A DNA stretch of 44,257 nt from CAYMGM01 sp964390005 (GTDB lineage Bacteria; Pseudomonadota; Alphaproteobacteria; UBA9219): NCBI GenBank assembly GCA_964390005.1, contig CAYMGM010000014.1, forward strand, positions 1-44,257, read 5' to 3'. Made by a program: the position numbers and the translations under genes. Shown in pieces: positions 8,856 to 18,396 of the stretch (its first letter is position 1; each line of letters opens with the position of its first letter). A model generated the notes under the pieces. It saw only the letters and a program-made list of their open reading frames with translations, searched no databases and was not told the DNA's origin.

Positions 8856-9416
8856 ATGAAGCCGACGAAGAAAAAAACCGTGCCCCCCGCCCCGCGCCCC
8901 ACGACGCGCATGCAAGATCCGATGGCGCGCCATCGCGCTTGGCTGCGCCGGGCCGCCGCGCTTGCGGAAGCTTCCCCTGAATCCGGTGGCAGCCCGCACC
9001 CAAAGGTTAAAATCGGCGCGCTTTTGGTCGATGCCAAGGGCCGCGAAATCGCGGCAGGCGTGAACCGCTTCCCCAGCGGCGTTGATCGTCGCCGTCCCGA
9101 GCGTTATGAAAATGGCTCACGCTCGCTTTGGATCAACTGCGCCGAGCAAATGGCCCTTGCCGAAGCGATGCGCAAAGGGGCCGACTTAAAAGGAGCCGCT
9201 CTTTACGTCACGCTAGAGCCCTGCGCGATTTGTGCAGGCCTGATCGCCGAATGCGGCGTGAAAGAGGTTTTTGTCCCCGTCCGCTCGCGCCGCCGCTATG
9301 CCGCCTTAAAAGCGAAATGGAAGCACAGCATCGATGTCGGACAAATCAAGCTGACCGAAGCGGGCGTGCGCGTCACGGCCATCGACGTTGACGATTTAGG
9401 ATCAGGCAGCGAATAA
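8856..9416 (+). CDS. Zinc-dependent nucleoside/deoxycytidylate-type deaminase
   Basis: The 186-aa protein has the zinc-binding deaminase signature: CAE (Cys95-Ala-Glu97) in INCAEQMALAEA, and PCAIC (Cys123, Cys126) in LEPCAICAGLI. Glu97 would be the proton shuttle. A Cys rather than His as first zinc ligand is typical of cytidine deaminases, while dCMP and guanine deaminases usually have HAE; overall length and the basic N-terminus are closer to the latter. The substrate is therefore open. ATG 8856 is preceded by GAGG at 7 nt, a strong site. The gene is divergent from trpB with a 113-bp gap. The first 25 residues are Lys/Pro/Arg-rich and probably disordered. Confidence 0.82.
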   Translation: MKPTKKKTVPPAPRPTTRMQDPMARHRAWLRRAAALAEASPESGGSPHPKVKIGALLVDAKGREIAAGVNRFPSGVDRRRPERYENGSRSLWINCAEQMALAEAMRKGADLKGAALYVTLEPCAICAGLIAECGVKEVFVPVRSRRRYAALKAKWKHSIDVGQIKLTEAGVRVTAIDVDDLGSGSE

Positions 9417-9421
9417 AACCC

Positions 9422-11260
9422 TCACGGCTTCTTTTTTTCGGGTGCTGCCCAGCTTTCCAGCACCGCGCCATAAAGCGGCGCAGCCCCTTGGGGGGGGCGC
9501 GCTTTCGCGGGCCAATAAGCAATCAAATCGGCCCCCAAATAGCCCATCAAAACCGTGTAGTTCCCCGCCAATAAAAGCCGGTCCAAAGCACGCACACGTC
9601 CCACCAGCTCATCGCGCGTGCGGCTTTGCGGGATCAACCCCACCAGTTTATCGATAGCCGGGTCGCAAATGCCGGGATAATTGCGGCTTCCCGGCTGACG
9701 CGCCGCCGCGCAAGACCAAAAATAAGCCTGCTCGTTCCCGGGCGAGAGCGAATTATACCACCGCGCCGTCGTGACATCGTAATCAAACCCAGCCAAACGC
9801 GCCTGATATTGCGCGCTGTCCACCGTATGAACGCGCGCTTGAATCCCCAGCCGCGCCAAGTTACGCGCCCAATTCAACGCGATTTTTTCTTCTGCCGGAT
9901 CGCGCAGTAAAATCTCGAAAGCCAGCGGCCCTTGCGCATGGGGCGCGTAAAGCGAGCCCTCTTTCAAAACATACCCAGCTTTTTTCAGCATAAGCGCCGC
10001 TTGCACAAGATGCGCGCGCAGCGACGCCTCCGATCCATCGGTTGCCGATAAAGCTAGCGGCGCGCGCAAAAGCGCGGGATCGACGGCGGCCCCCAAAGAC
10101 TCAAGCGCCGTTTTTTCGTCGCCCGCAGGCAGCGCATGCGGATCCGTTGCCAGCTCGGCATTCGGAAAATAGCTTTCCGTCGGATGATAAAGCCCATGAA
10201 ACAGCGTGGTATTAATCCAGCCGAAATCGAAAGCCGCCTGAACCGCCGCGCGCAAAACAGGGTCTTGGAACAATGCGCGCCGCGTGTTTAAAACAAAGCC
10301 ATAAGCGGCCTCGGTCCGTTTGTGCGGCAGGCGCGCCAGCTTGATTCTGCCGTCTTTCAGCGCCTGACTTTCATAGGCCAGCGCCCATTTGGTCGGATCG
10401 GTTTCGCGCCGAATATCAAACGCGCCCGCCTTAAAGGCCTGCAAAGCAATGCTATCGTCACGATAATAATCCAGATGCACTTCGTCGAAATTATTCATGC
10501 CGCGCTCGGCAGGCAGATCGCGCCCCCAATAGGCCGGATCGCGCTTCAACACAACAAGCCGCCCCGGCACAACCGTGGCCACGCGGTAAGGCCCGCTGCC
10601 CACAGGCGGGCGCAGGGTTGTTTCGTTAAAGACGCGGCTTTGCCAATCATGCTGCGGCAAAATAGGCATAAGCCCCATAATCAGCGGCATTTCGCGGTCG
10701 AAAGCGCCATCGGGGGCCGGGCGAAAGGTAAAGCGCACGACAAGCGGCCCCACTTTTTCGGCTTGCAGAACTTTTTTATAATAGGTCCGATGATTGGGCC
10801 GCCCTTGATCGCGCAGCGTCTGATACGAATACAACACATCGTCCGCCGTGACGGGCGCGCCATCTTGCCAACGCGCCGCTGCATTGAGCGTAAAAGTGAC
10901 GCTTTGCCGATCCGGGCTCATCTCGACCTTCGCGGCCAAAAGCGGATAAAGCGAAAAAGGCTCGTCCCAGCTCCGCGCCAACAGCGATTGATAAACGGCC
11001 CCCGGACGGTCAAACCCAAAAGCAGGCCCCACCGGCGCTGTCCCGCGCACGATAAAGGGGTTTAAGCTGTCAAACGTCCCGACAACGCCCAAATGCAGCA
11101 CGCCGCCTTTGGGCGCGTTGGGATCGGCATAATCAAAATGAGAAAAAGACGCCCCATATTTGGGCGCGCCCAGCATCGCGATGCCTTCTGCGGCAGCGCT
11201 TTGCGCGGCACAGGCAAAACCGAAGACAAAAAGGAAAAGAAAGAGGGCAGACGCTTTCAT
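9422..11260 (-). CDS. Periplasmic oligopeptide-binding protein (ABC transporter, SBP family 5; YejA-like)
   Basis: The 612-aa protein begins with a cleavable signal peptide (MKASALFLFLFVFGFACAAQ, likely cut near AQSAAAEG). It has the family 5 solute-binding architecture: GGVLHLGVVGTFDSLNPF near the N-terminus, then KVEMSPDRQSVTFTLNAAARW and APVTADDVLYSYQTL. The latter two resemble the W-x-DG-x-PVTADDV signature of DppA/OppA proteins. The YejA-type N-terminus suggests import of peptides or related compounds. No permease or ATPase gene is adjacent, so it either works with components elsewhere or is an orphan receptor. It ends only 5 bp from the convergent deaminase gene, with no clear terminator between. 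Confidence 0.88.
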   Translation of the reverse strand: MKASALFLFLFVFGFACAAQSAAAEGIAMLGAPKYGASFSHFDYADPNAPKGGVLHLGVVGTFDSLNPFIVRGTAPVGPAFGFDRPGAVYQSLLARSWDEPFSLYPLLAAKVEMSPDRQSVTFTLNAAARWQDGAPVTADDVLYSYQTLRDQGRPNHRTYYKKVLQAEKVGPLVVRFTFRPAPDGAFDREMPLIMGLMPILPQHDWQSRVFNETTLRPPVGSGPYRVATVVPGRLVVLKRDPAYWGRDLPAERGMNNFDEVHLDYYRDDSIALQAFKAGAFDIRRETDPTKWALAYESQALKDGRIKLARLPHKRTEAAYGFVLNTRRALFQDPVLRAAVQAAFDFGWINTTLFHGLYHPTESYFPNAELATDPHALPAGDEKTALESLGAAVDPALLRAPLALSATDGSEASLRAHLVQAALMLKKAGYVLKEGSLYAPHAQGPLAFEILLRDPAEEKIALNWARNLARLGIQARVHTVDSAQYQARLAGFDYDVTTARWYNSLSPGNEQAYFWSCAAARQPGSRNYPGICDPAIDKLVGLIPQSRTRDELVGRVRALDRLLLAGNYTVLMGYLGADLIAYWPAKARPPQGAAPLYGAVLESWAAPEKKKP

Positions 11261-11319
11261 GGCGCGATTTTAGGCGGCAGAGAGCGCCAAAGACAAGCCC
11301 TCATTCAAAGAAAGAGACG

Positions 11320-11685
11320 TCAGTTTTTACCGCAGGTGGCCAAAGCGCCCAAGCGCGCCCGGACTTCACGGCGACGGCGAACCAGCGCGGCGCAGGCATC
11401 ACGGTCTTTTTTGACGCCACCCCAAACCGAACGCATGTGTCGATGCATATCGCGAAGCGATTCGACATAGCGGTAAGCTCCCGGCGAGACATCGTTCATA
11501 ACATGTGAAACGGCTTGAACGACAAATCGATCAAGGGCGACTTGTTTCGCGGGACCATAGAAAGAAATATTAACTCTCAAATTATCCTGAGCAACAGCAA
11601 TCCGCGAATCCAGATAAGCGGATTGAACATGTAAACAAGCTTTTTGTGCGGCGCGACGAACGCCTGTTGTGATTTTTGACAGCAT
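11320..11685 (-). CDS. Hypothetical small basic protein
   Basis: This is an unrecognised 121-aa protein. It is rich in Arg, Ala and Val, probably helical, and has no signal peptide or membrane helix. The C-terminal third (DRDACAALVRRRREVRARLG) is strongly basic. A GGGGG ribosome site lies 7 nt before ATG 11685. It sits 59 bp upstream of the peptide-binding protein on the same strand and could share its transcript, but nothing links the functions. It shows no resemblance to known toxins or regulators that I can see. Confidence 0.6.
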   Translation of the reverse strand: MLSKITTGVRRAAQKACLHVQSAYLDSRIAVAQDNLRVNISFYGPAKQVALDRFVVQAVSHVMNDVSPGAYRYVESLRDMHRHMRSVWGGVKKDRDACAALVRRRREVRARLGALATCGKN

Positions 11686-11753
11686 AGCCGGTCCCCCTTT
11701 TGTTCGATGAAACTATACCAGACAGGGATGAAATTAAAAAAGGAAAGGCCGGG

Positions 11754-12743
11754 TTACCTATAAAATCCTTTCATCAGCGGATGAGAAACCCCACCTTGCA
11801 TGGGGTCCGAAGCCTGTTGGAAGGCCGCGCCAGCCCCCCATGAAGCCCCAAAACCGGACCAAAGGAAAGCGGCCCCCATCATCATTATAAACACGCCTGC
11901 AGCTAAACAGAGCCCCGCCTGCCCCCACGCAAGGGCCTGTGTCCCGCGGTCCATCAAGGCCGTCATTCTGTCACGCAGTAAAACCGTCGCCAGAGCAATC
12001 AGCGAGGTCGTCAAAGCCGTTCCCAATCCCATGGCAAAAACAGCCCAAGCCCCCGCGCCATAAAGCCCCATAAGGCTTGCAAACACCAACAACAGCAAAG
12101 CCCCGCTACAAGGCCGCATGCCGATGGAAAGCACCATCAACGCGGTTGCCCCCCATCCGCCTTGCTGTGCCAAGGTCTGTGAATCGGGTGCGTGCCCTGA
12201 ACAGCCGCACGTGCAAACGGCCTCTTTTGCCTGAGACGGGTGGATCAGCCGCACAATCCCCCATAGGCCACGATAAACAAGAGCCGCGCCAATCAAAGCG
12301 ACAAGCCCAAGACTGGCGCTTTCCATTTGCGTCGCCCAAGACTGCGCTTCGGCACGCGTATAGCCCCATAAGACCACAAGCCCATAAACCAACCCAATGG
12401 CCACCAACGCCTGCATGATAGAAGCTAAGAACGTAATCATCATCGCGCGGCGCAGACAGCTGCGGCTTGCAAGCAGATAGCCCGCGACAACAACCTTGCC
12501 ATGCCCTGGCCCTATGGCATGAAGCGCGCCATAAGCAAAGCCGATAAAGACCAGAATTGCTGTAGGCTGCCACCCCGGCGCGGTTTGGATCGCGGCAAAA
12601 GCATGCGTCAGTTGATTATGATAATAGCGCTGCCCGTCCATCGCCGCTTCAAGAAGCCTTGGCCATAACCACACACATGCCAAGACAAGAACAAAAGCGA
12701 TCAAAGCGCCGCCCCACGGCGCGGCTTTTTTTGTTATCGGCAT
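11754..12743 (-). CDS. NicO/RcnA-family nickel-cobalt transporter
   Basis: The 329-aa membrane protein has about six to seven helices and the NicO signature HAIGPGHGK (residues 75-83). A second conserved segment GMRPCSGA (208-215) is typical of RcnA-like exporters and importers. A short Cys/His loop, CTCGCSGHA (about 177-185), lies between helices and could bind metal. A strong GGAAGGG ribosome site precedes ATG 12743. It follows the DUF1007 gene by 24 bp, a pairing common in alphaproteobacteria and consistent with a metal transport system. Whether it takes up or exports metal cannot be decided from sequence. Confidence 0.88.
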   Translation of the reverse strand: MPITKKAAPWGGALIAFVLVLACVWLWPRLLEAAMDGQRYYHNQLTHAFAAIQTAPGWQPTAILVFIGFAYGALHAIGPGHGKVVVAGYLLASRSCLRRAMMITFLASIMQALVAIGLVYGLVVLWGYTRAEAQSWATQMESASLGLVALIGAALVYRGLWGIVRLIHPSQAKEAVCTCGCSGHAPDSQTLAQQGGWGATALMVLSIGMRPCSGALLLLVFASLMGLYGAGAWAVFAMGLGTALTTSLIALATVLLRDRMTALMDRGTQALAWGQAGLCLAAGVFIMMMGAAFLWSGFGASWGAGAAFQQASDPMQGGVSHPLMKGFYR

Positions 12744-12767
12744 CGAATTCCCTTCCTACACGGGGGC

Positions 12768-13439
12768 TCAGGGACAAAGAAGTGTTGTCCGCTGCGCGAA
12801 ATAGCCGCCCAAGTCCGGTGGCGCAACCGCCTTTTGGTCCAAAGAGCTGGCAAGATTTAAATGGGTCAAATCAGGTTTAGGCGTCACAATATCGGCCCGG
12901 CACCCAACGCCACCCGCCCCCTCAAAGGAAACCGGGTTCGTTTTTTGGTGCCGCATCGCAATGTAATAACTGGGATCATAGATACGATATTGGACCGATG
13001 AGCCTTTCAGCGACACAGGTGTCACAAGCCGCACCGTAAATGTCATGGCAATCTGATCCTTTTCCAGATGCGACGAAACGTCTTCAAACGGCTTGAGCGG
13101 TAAAGACTTTCCTTTTCCGACGGAGATCTCGGTAAAGTAATGATAGGGGATAAGGTTTTGAAGATTGTCTTGCGCCAGATCCATTAAGATTTGGTCTTTG
13201 TTTTTCTTGGTTTCTTTTCCCGCTTGATCTGTCGCAGCAAAATCTTTGAGCGCAAACGCGGTATAAAAGGGATCGAAAAGCCAATGCTCGCGCAGACCGA
13301 CCAGTTCGTTCTTTTCGTTTGTCAAAACATCAATTTGATAATCGATCCAAGCGTGCGGATGCGCGATCGCCAAAGGCGGGCTGAAGCAAAGCGCGGCGCA
13401 AAAACAGACAAGAAACAGAAAGACAGCTGTTTTCCTCAT
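12768..13439 (-). CDS. DUF1007 family periplasmic protein
   Basis: The 223-aa secreted protein starts MRKTAVFLFLVCFCAALCF, a signal peptide, and continues AHPHAWIDYQIDVL, the HPHxW start typical of DUF1007. LREHWLFDPFYTAF follows, also characteristic. The His-rich mature N-terminus would be a natural metal ligand if the protein feeds the adjacent NicO transporter. ATG 13439 is used rather than an upstream start because it begins the signal peptide. The gene lies 24 bp upstream of the transporter gene in the same orientation, probably one operon. Confidence 0.87.
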   Translation of the reverse strand: MRKTAVFLFLVCFCAALCFSPPLAIAHPHAWIDYQIDVLTNEKNELVGLREHWLFDPFYTAFALKDFAATDQAGKETKKNKDQILMDLAQDNLQNLIPYHYFTEISVGKGKSLPLKPFEDVSSHLEKDQIAMTFTVRLVTPVSLKGSSVQYRIYDPSYYIAMRHQKTNPVSFEGAGGVGCRADIVTPKPDLTHLNLASSLDQKAVAPPDLGGYFAQRTTLLCP

Positions 13440-13482
13440 GCGGCGGACCTTAAGCGATCCACCGAGAAGAGGCAAGGCGCGA

Positions 13483-13854
13483 TTAAGAACCCAGTTTCTG
13501 CGCTGCCGTTAAGATTTTTCGTAATTGGGTACGGTTGCGTATCATGCGCCCATAAGGTTTTGCTAATGTTGTCACGGCCTCGCGCCATTTCTTTTTGGTT
13601 AGATCAAGATCCTCTTTGGCTTGAGAAGCCCGACAGAGGTGAAAATGACGCGCATTGCTATGACGCATGTTCTGCGCTTCGGCTTCGATTTGCTTCATCA
13701 AACCCAATTTTGCCTTTTGCGCCTTTGGCCCCAAGGACTGACACAGCCAAGCTAAATGCGTTTTTTCAATCCTGATCTCTTTTTCCACTTTATCCAAACG
13801 ACGGCGCGCATAGGAAACCATCGCGGCACGCGCCCATTGATCAAAAAGTCCCAT
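13483..13854 (-). CDS. Hypothetical small coiled-coil-like protein
   Basis: This is an unrecognised 123-aa basic protein. The middle part (about residues 18-95) alternates Lys/Arg/Glu with Leu/Ala and looks like a long helix or coiled coil. Examples are RRRLDKVEKEIRIEKTHLA and QAKEDLDLTKKKWREAVTTL. There is no signal peptide or membrane segment. AGAGGAC lies at good distance before ATG 13854. The gene stops 43 bp before the DUF1007 start on the same strand. A strong terminator separates it from the DUF3141 gene upstream, so it may head the DUF1007/NicO transcript. Confidence 0.6.
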   Translation of the reverse strand: MGLFDQWARAAMVSYARRRLDKVEKEIRIEKTHLAWLCQSLGPKAQKAKLGLMKQIEAEAQNMRHSNARHFHLCRASQAKEDLDLTKKKWREAVTTLAKPYGRMIRNRTQLRKILTAAQKLGS

Positions 13855-13909
13855 GAATGTCCTCTGTTCAAAAACGAATAATAAAACCGTTCAGATTATA
13901 GAACGGATT

Positions 13910-13963
13910 CTTGAAACAAAAAACCCTTGTTTGTTCAGAACAATAACCGAGCAAACAAGGGTT
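13910..13963 (-). terminator. Rho-independent terminator after the DUF3141 gene
   Basis: AACCCTTGTTTG (13922-13933) and CAAACAAGGGTT (13952-13963) form a perfect 12-bp stem with an 18-nt loop. On the minus strand it is followed by TTTTTTGTTTC. It begins 20 nt past the stop codon of the DUF3141 gene, a clear terminator for that gene. Confidence 0.85.
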
Positions 13964-13982
13964 GATGTTGTTAACGCCTCGA

Positions 13983-16289
13983 TCAGCTGGCCGCTTTTGT
14001 CGGCGGCGTGTAATCCGATGCGCGGCGACGTGGATAGTTCCGTGCCATCGCAAAGAGCTTTTTGATCCGCTCGAGACGCTTTTTCTCTTCGTCGCCCAGC
14101 GAGCCGATCGACGTCACAACGCTGTCGATGATCGCCAAGGCTTCGTCTTGCCCGCGGTTGGCATTTTCTAGCAAAAGCGGAATAGCCTGAAGCGCGCGAT
14201 CTTCGTCAAGAAGCAAGATCATATATTGCTGACGCACCATGTCTTTATATTCAACTTGCGTCATGACAGGCAGCGAACGGCTTTCGTTCCGCAGCTTGCG
14301 CAAAATGGCAAACTCACGTTCATCCAACCCGCGACTGCCTTTGCTGATATAAATCAACGACCGCACCAAAGCTTCGGCAAGACCACCTTCGGCAAAATGC
14401 GTCTGAAGCTCTTGCAAGCGCTTGGTGATTTCTTTCTCGCGCTGAACATCGCGGGCCGCGCCTTCCTTCATATAGGGGCGAAGCGTCCGCAACCCGACCG
14501 AGGCCTGCAACAAAGGCGCGCCAAAGAAGGCCAGAAAGAAGGATTCAATCGCGCTGTCGCGCATGTCGCGATAGGCATCCCAAAACGCGACAATATGATT
14601 GGAGATGCGTTCCTGCATCACCCAAAAGAGATTGTCATGAGACGCCGGTTTGCGGTTGGCCTTGACCCAATCCGCCATCATCGGAACAGGCGCCATCCAC
14701 GGGTTTTTGTCCGAAAACATTTCGAACCTGACGCGGGTCGGATGCATCTTACGCAACATCACAGCCGTATCTTCGGTCACGCAAGCGCGAACGACCGGCG
14801 CGACAAAAGTATTGTAAAGCCCTTGGACATTTTCCGACAGGCGCGACACGGTCGCAAAACGACGATCATCGTCTTCGTCATTGCAGCCGATCGCGCGAAT
14901 ATCGTCCAGTGTCCGCCGTTCGAACCGCATGATAAAGTTGCCGCTGATAAGATCCGAATTGGCCGTATCGGCTTCTTTTTGCGTAATGACCGCTTCGTAA
15001 AGCCCCGGCGGCAGCGTTTCGATCAGATCGATGTTGTGAATGAACTTTTCATGTTCCTTCTGCGCGACCGATCCCGAGACAAAGATGCCCAAATGCCCGA
15101 TATTTTCATGCACCGAATAGATGATCGTCTGACCATAGGCCACAATTTCGTCTTCGCAGCTGTAAAGATCCAAAATCCAGTCCAGCGCCTGCGGCGGCGG
15201 CGTGATATCGTCGCCGTGCGAGCAAAAAACGACAATCGGCGACTTGATGCTGCGCAAATCGATGCGCACGCCACCCGACGTGTTGATTTTAGCGGCGCTC
15301 AGGTGATTGCCGATGAAAAGCTCATCGACAATGAATTGGATTTCTTCGCGGTTCAGCAAAACGGGGCTGCCCCACCAACGCTCAAACTCTAAGAAGCGCG
15401 GCCCTTCGGTGTCGATCTTGGAATAGACGTTATAGTCTTTCTTCCATAACGTGTTGGCCGGATTCATGTTCTCAAAATTGACAATCAACCATGCGCCGTC
15501 GAACTTGCCGTTGCCCATGTCGCTGGTATAGGTCGTCAGCCACGACCCGCCCAAAATCCCGCCCGTATATCGCATCGGCGCTTTACCATGCACGCCTGCC
15601 CAGTAAGACAGCGGCGCGCCAGCCAAGATCAAAACGCCGGGCAGATCGGGCTCAATCGCGCTCATCAGCGCCAATTGCCATCCGGCCTGACAGTTGCCGA
15701 TTAAACAAGGACGGTCGGCCAGCGGATGCATCTCAACGACTTTTGAGACGAAAATCGCCGCCGCGCGCGAAATATCTTCGATGGTCTGCCCGGGAATAGG
15801 CTCGGGGAAGAAGCAAACAAAATAGCAAGGATGCCCGGCCCGCAAGGCCAAGCCGATTTCGCTTTCCTTTTTCATGCCGCCAATGCCAGGACCATGCCCA
15901 GCCCGCGGGTCAAAAACGATAAAAGGACGCTTCGTCGGATCTGTCTTGATGCCTTCAGGCGCAAGAACACGCAGCAAAAGATAGTTAACGGGCTCAAGCA
16001 AATCGCGCCCATCGATCACGGTTTCAAATTGATAATGCAGCACATGCGGCATGCTCTGCTCAACGTGCTGATTATGGATATTGCCGCGTTCGCGCAAGAT
16101 TTCTAAGAAAAGGACAGCCCGCTGCGCCGCATCGGTCCAATAGTCTGCAGCCTGTTGGCAAACATTGCCAAAAGGAAGCGCCGTCCACGGCATGAAACAG
16201 CCAAAATTTTGGAAAAGCGGGTTTCCTTCGTTCTCCGCGCCCTCTTGACTTTGAGGATTGGCGGAAGACGTCTGCGCGTTCATATCCAT
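13983..16289 (-). CDS. DUF3141 family, PhaC-like alpha/beta hydrolase
   Basis: The 768-aa protein fits the large DUF3141 family, whose core resembles poly(3-hydroxyalkanoate) synthase. The nucleophile elbow is GNCQAGW with Cys200, like the Cys-box of PhaC rather than a Ser lipase. An acidic segment SHGDDITPPPQAL and a His in HENIGHLGIF (the candidate Asp and His of the triad) follow. Residues 1-25 are disordered, and the last 250 residues form a helical, charged extension. PHA or related acyl-polymer metabolism is plausible but unproven. ATG 16289 is chosen because GAGG lies 8 nt before it; an upstream GTG frame lacks such a site. The gene is followed by a strong terminator. Confidence 0.82.
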   Translation of the reverse strand: MDMNAQTSSANPQSQEGAENEGNPLFQNFGCFMPWTALPFGNVCQQAADYWTDAAQRAVLFLEILRERGNIHNQHVEQSMPHVLHYQFETVIDGRDLLEPVNYLLLRVLAPEGIKTDPTKRPFIVFDPRAGHGPGIGGMKKESEIGLALRAGHPCYFVCFFPEPIPGQTIEDISRAAAIFVSKVVEMHPLADRPCLIGNCQAGWQLALMSAIEPDLPGVLILAGAPLSYWAGVHGKAPMRYTGGILGGSWLTTYTSDMGNGKFDGAWLIVNFENMNPANTLWKKDYNVYSKIDTEGPRFLEFERWWGSPVLLNREEIQFIVDELFIGNHLSAAKINTSGGVRIDLRSIKSPIVVFCSHGDDITPPPQALDWILDLYSCEDEIVAYGQTIIYSVHENIGHLGIFVSGSVAQKEHEKFIHNIDLIETLPPGLYEAVITQKEADTANSDLISGNFIMRFERRTLDDIRAIGCNDEDDDRRFATVSRLSENVQGLYNTFVAPVVRACVTEDTAVMLRKMHPTRVRFEMFSDKNPWMAPVPMMADWVKANRKPASHDNLFWVMQERISNHIVAFWDAYRDMRDSAIESFFLAFFGAPLLQASVGLRTLRPYMKEGAARDVQREKEITKRLQELQTHFAEGGLAEALVRSLIYISKGSRGLDEREFAILRKLRNESRSLPVMTQVEYKDMVRQQYMILLLDEDRALQAIPLLLENANRGQDEALAIIDSVVTSIGSLGDEEKKRLERIKKLFAMARNYPRRRASDYTPPTKAAS

Positions 16290-16643
16290 GATGTGTGCCT
16301 CGAAAGTGCCTAGAAAAAGCCTTGTAACGTGACAATGCGGAGACGAAAGATCTTGATCTTCCGCGATCTCGCTCACTGAACCGATTTATGGTTAACACAA
16401 AGATTCCGATTTGGATAGCCTTGGATTTGCCTTTGCGCGTCAGTGAACACATGCCTAAAGGCTCACAAATCCTTAATGACGTGATATTTTATTAGCAAAG
16501 CCTTAACTTTTTCGTGACTTTTAAACCCAGTTATTGTAGGGTCTAATTGGTTGCTCTTCGGAAATGATTGTACGCTGCCATAGGCGTTACATGGTAGCCA
16601 CCCAAATCAAACGGTACATCATTTAAATGAAGTGGGTTATTTT

Positions 16644-18245
16644 ATGTCTCCACAAGAAGCTTTATTGCGGCAAAACGCCCTCGGTAAAGAAGCGGGCCCT
16701 GAGCAGACCTCTTCTTCGGCAAGAATGCCGCCTTCAGCTCCTTCACCCGCGCTAGAAAAGGTGGAGGCCCGTATGGCTGCGATTTTGGCTGAGTTCCGCG
16801 CTTTGCCTGATGGTGCCTTGGCAGCGCCGCGCTCGTTAGTGCATCGCTTTAAGCTTTCGATGGGGCCTCAATGGTTTATGGCTGTCGACCTGTTGGCCTT
16901 AGCGGCAGGATTTCTGCTGGCTTGGGGGCTGGCTGCTTTATTAAACTTCATGGCCTATAACCGTCCCTTTTCCGACTGGTCGTGGATTTATGTACGCCCA
17001 CGTCTGTTACAATTTATGGGCGTTGCGGCGGCTGTTGTGTTGTGGTTTGAAAATACGGGCCATTATCGGCTTCGCCAGCCTTTTTGGATCGAAATGCAAA
17101 ACATCTTTTCGTGTCTCGGCATGGCGCTATTGGCCGACGTTTTTCTGCTCTTTGCCATGAAACAAGACACGTCTCGCTCGGGCATGATTTTCGCCTGGAT
17201 CTTTGCCGGTGCTCTTGTTATCGCAGGCCGTCATTTCTTGCGTCACATACTGCGCCGCCGCGGCTTGTGGCAAATCAAAACCCTTTTGGTCGGCACAGGC
17301 CCCCTGGCCGAAGAAACGCGCACGGTTCTTCAAGATGAATCGAATTTAGGCTATGACGTCACGGCTCAAATCGAAGATCCAGGCGAAGCGCTAAAAACAT
17401 CCAACGGGTCATGGCAACGTTTCTGTCTGCATCACAGAATCGCTCACGTTATCATCGCGTTGGAAGGCGGCGCTCTTGACAAAGCCAAAGACGCCATTGC
17501 CCGCCTGATGCGTGAAGACATTCCCTTTTCGGTTGTCCCCGCCATGGGGGCCATGCCTGTTTTGAACATGGCGCCGCGTTATTTCTTTAACCGCGATTTA
17601 ACGCTGATGACGCGAACAAGCGGCCTGGACCAACCCTTGCCGCGTCTGATTAAACGCACGATGGACTTTGGACTGGCCTCGATCGCGCTTTTGCTTGCCA
17701 GCCCGGCCTTCTTGCTCATCGCGCTTTTGGTCAAATCCGATGGTGGCCCAGCCTTTTTCCATCAACCACGCGTTGGCATGAATGGCAAAATGTTTGCTTG
17801 CCTAAAATTCCGTTCCATGAAGACCAACAGCAAAGAGATCTTCGATCACCTGATGGCGACAGACGAAAAAGCGCGCCGTGAGTTTGAACAATTTCACAAA
17901 CTGAAAGACGACCCCCGCGTCACGCGCGTTGGCGCGTTTCTGCGCGCCACCAGCATGGATGAGCTGCCACAAATCATCAACGTTCTGATGGGCGATATGA
18001 GCCTTGTGGGCCCGCGCCCCATCGTGACCAAAGAAATCGAATGCCGCGGGGCCGATCTGGCTTATTACCTGCGCGTACGCCCCGGCCTGACCGGCCTTTG
18101 GCAGGTCAGTGGCCGCAGCGAGGTTTCTTTCGACCGCCGCGTTCAAATGGAAAGCTGGTATGTGCGAAATTGGTCGCTTTGGAACGACATCGCCATCATG
18201 TTTAAAACCTTTCCGGTCATTCTGGGCCGCAAAGGCGCTTATTGA
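16644..18245 (+). CDS. Polyprenyl-phosphate sugar phosphotransferase (WbaP/ExoY-type)
   Basis: The 533-aa protein has an N-terminal membrane region with about four helices (residues 75-205) and a middle Rossmann-like CoA/NAD-binding-type region (LLVGTGPLAEETR near 220). The C-terminal bacterial sugar transferase domain starts near residue 337 with RTMDFGLASIALLLASPAF, the membrane re-entrant helix. Signature motifs are LKFRSMKT, DDPRVTRVGAFLR, SMDELPQIINVLMGDMSLVG with GPRP, and RPGLTGLWQVSGRS. Such enzymes move hexose-1-phosphate from UDP-sugar to undecaprenyl phosphate to start exopolysaccharide or capsule synthesis. No other polysaccharide genes are adjacent. ATG 16644 is preferred over a GTG at 16632. 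Confidence 0.92.
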   Translation: MSPQEALLRQNALGKEAGPEQTSSSARMPPSAPSPALEKVEARMAAILAEFRALPDGALAAPRSLVHRFKLSMGPQWFMAVDLLALAAGFLLAWGLAALLNFMAYNRPFSDWSWIYVRPRLLQFMGVAAAVVLWFENTGHYRLRQPFWIEMQNIFSCLGMALLADVFLLFAMKQDTSRSGMIFAWIFAGALVIAGRHFLRHILRRRGLWQIKTLLVGTGPLAEETRTVLQDESNLGYDVTAQIEDPGEALKTSNGSWQRFCLHHRIAHVIIALEGGALDKAKDAIARLMREDIPFSVVPAMGAMPVLNMAPRYFFNRDLTLMTRTSGLDQPLPRLIKRTMDFGLASIALLLASPAFLLIALLVKSDGGPAFFHQPRVGMNGKMFACLKFRSMKTNSKEIFDHLMATDEKARREFEQFHKLKDDPRVTRVGAFLRATSMDELPQIINVLMGDMSLVGPRPIVTKEIECRGADLAYYLRVRPGLTGLWQVSGRSEVSFDRRVQMESWYVRNWSLWNDIAIMFKTFPVILGRKGAY

Positions 18246-18307
18246 TCGCCCGCGGCTTTATTCCGTGCGCCGATTGACAAGCTGACGGCTTCGCTTTTAC
18301 AATCTCT

Positions 18308-18396
18308 TCTCCTGACACCGGGGTGCCCTGCGCTTTTTGCGCAAGGCTGAGATCATACCCGTTGAACCTGATCTGGGTTATGCCAGCGAAGGGAGT
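18308..18396 (+). promoter_or_regulatory. TPP (thiamin pyrophosphate) riboswitch
   Basis: The conserved thi-box text is nearly complete: GGGGTGCC (18321-18327 region), AAGGCTGAGATCATACCC, GAACCTGATCTGGGTTATGC and CAGCGAAGGGAG (ending near 18395). P1 can form between CTCC (18308-18312 region) and GGAG in the closing GGGAG. That GGGAG is also the Shine-Dalgarno of the gene starting at 18401, 5 nt downstream, so ligand binding should mask translation. There is no terminator-like stem with a U-run, which supports translational control. Confidence 0.95.

Noticed and set aside
8743..9003. Longer trpB reading frame with an N-terminal extension
   Set aside because: It would overlap the divergent deaminase gene and its promoter region, and the known family start MKNEAKGYYGAFGG lies at 8742.
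10322..11065. 247-codon plus-strand ORF opposite the peptide-binding protein gene
   Set aside because: Antisense shadow of a well-supported gene; Arg/His-rich translation with no motifs and no ribosome site.
14226..15392. 388-codon plus-strand ORF opposite the DUF3141 gene
   Set aside because: It is the antisense shadow of a real gene; its translation is His/Arg/Phe-rich without domain features.
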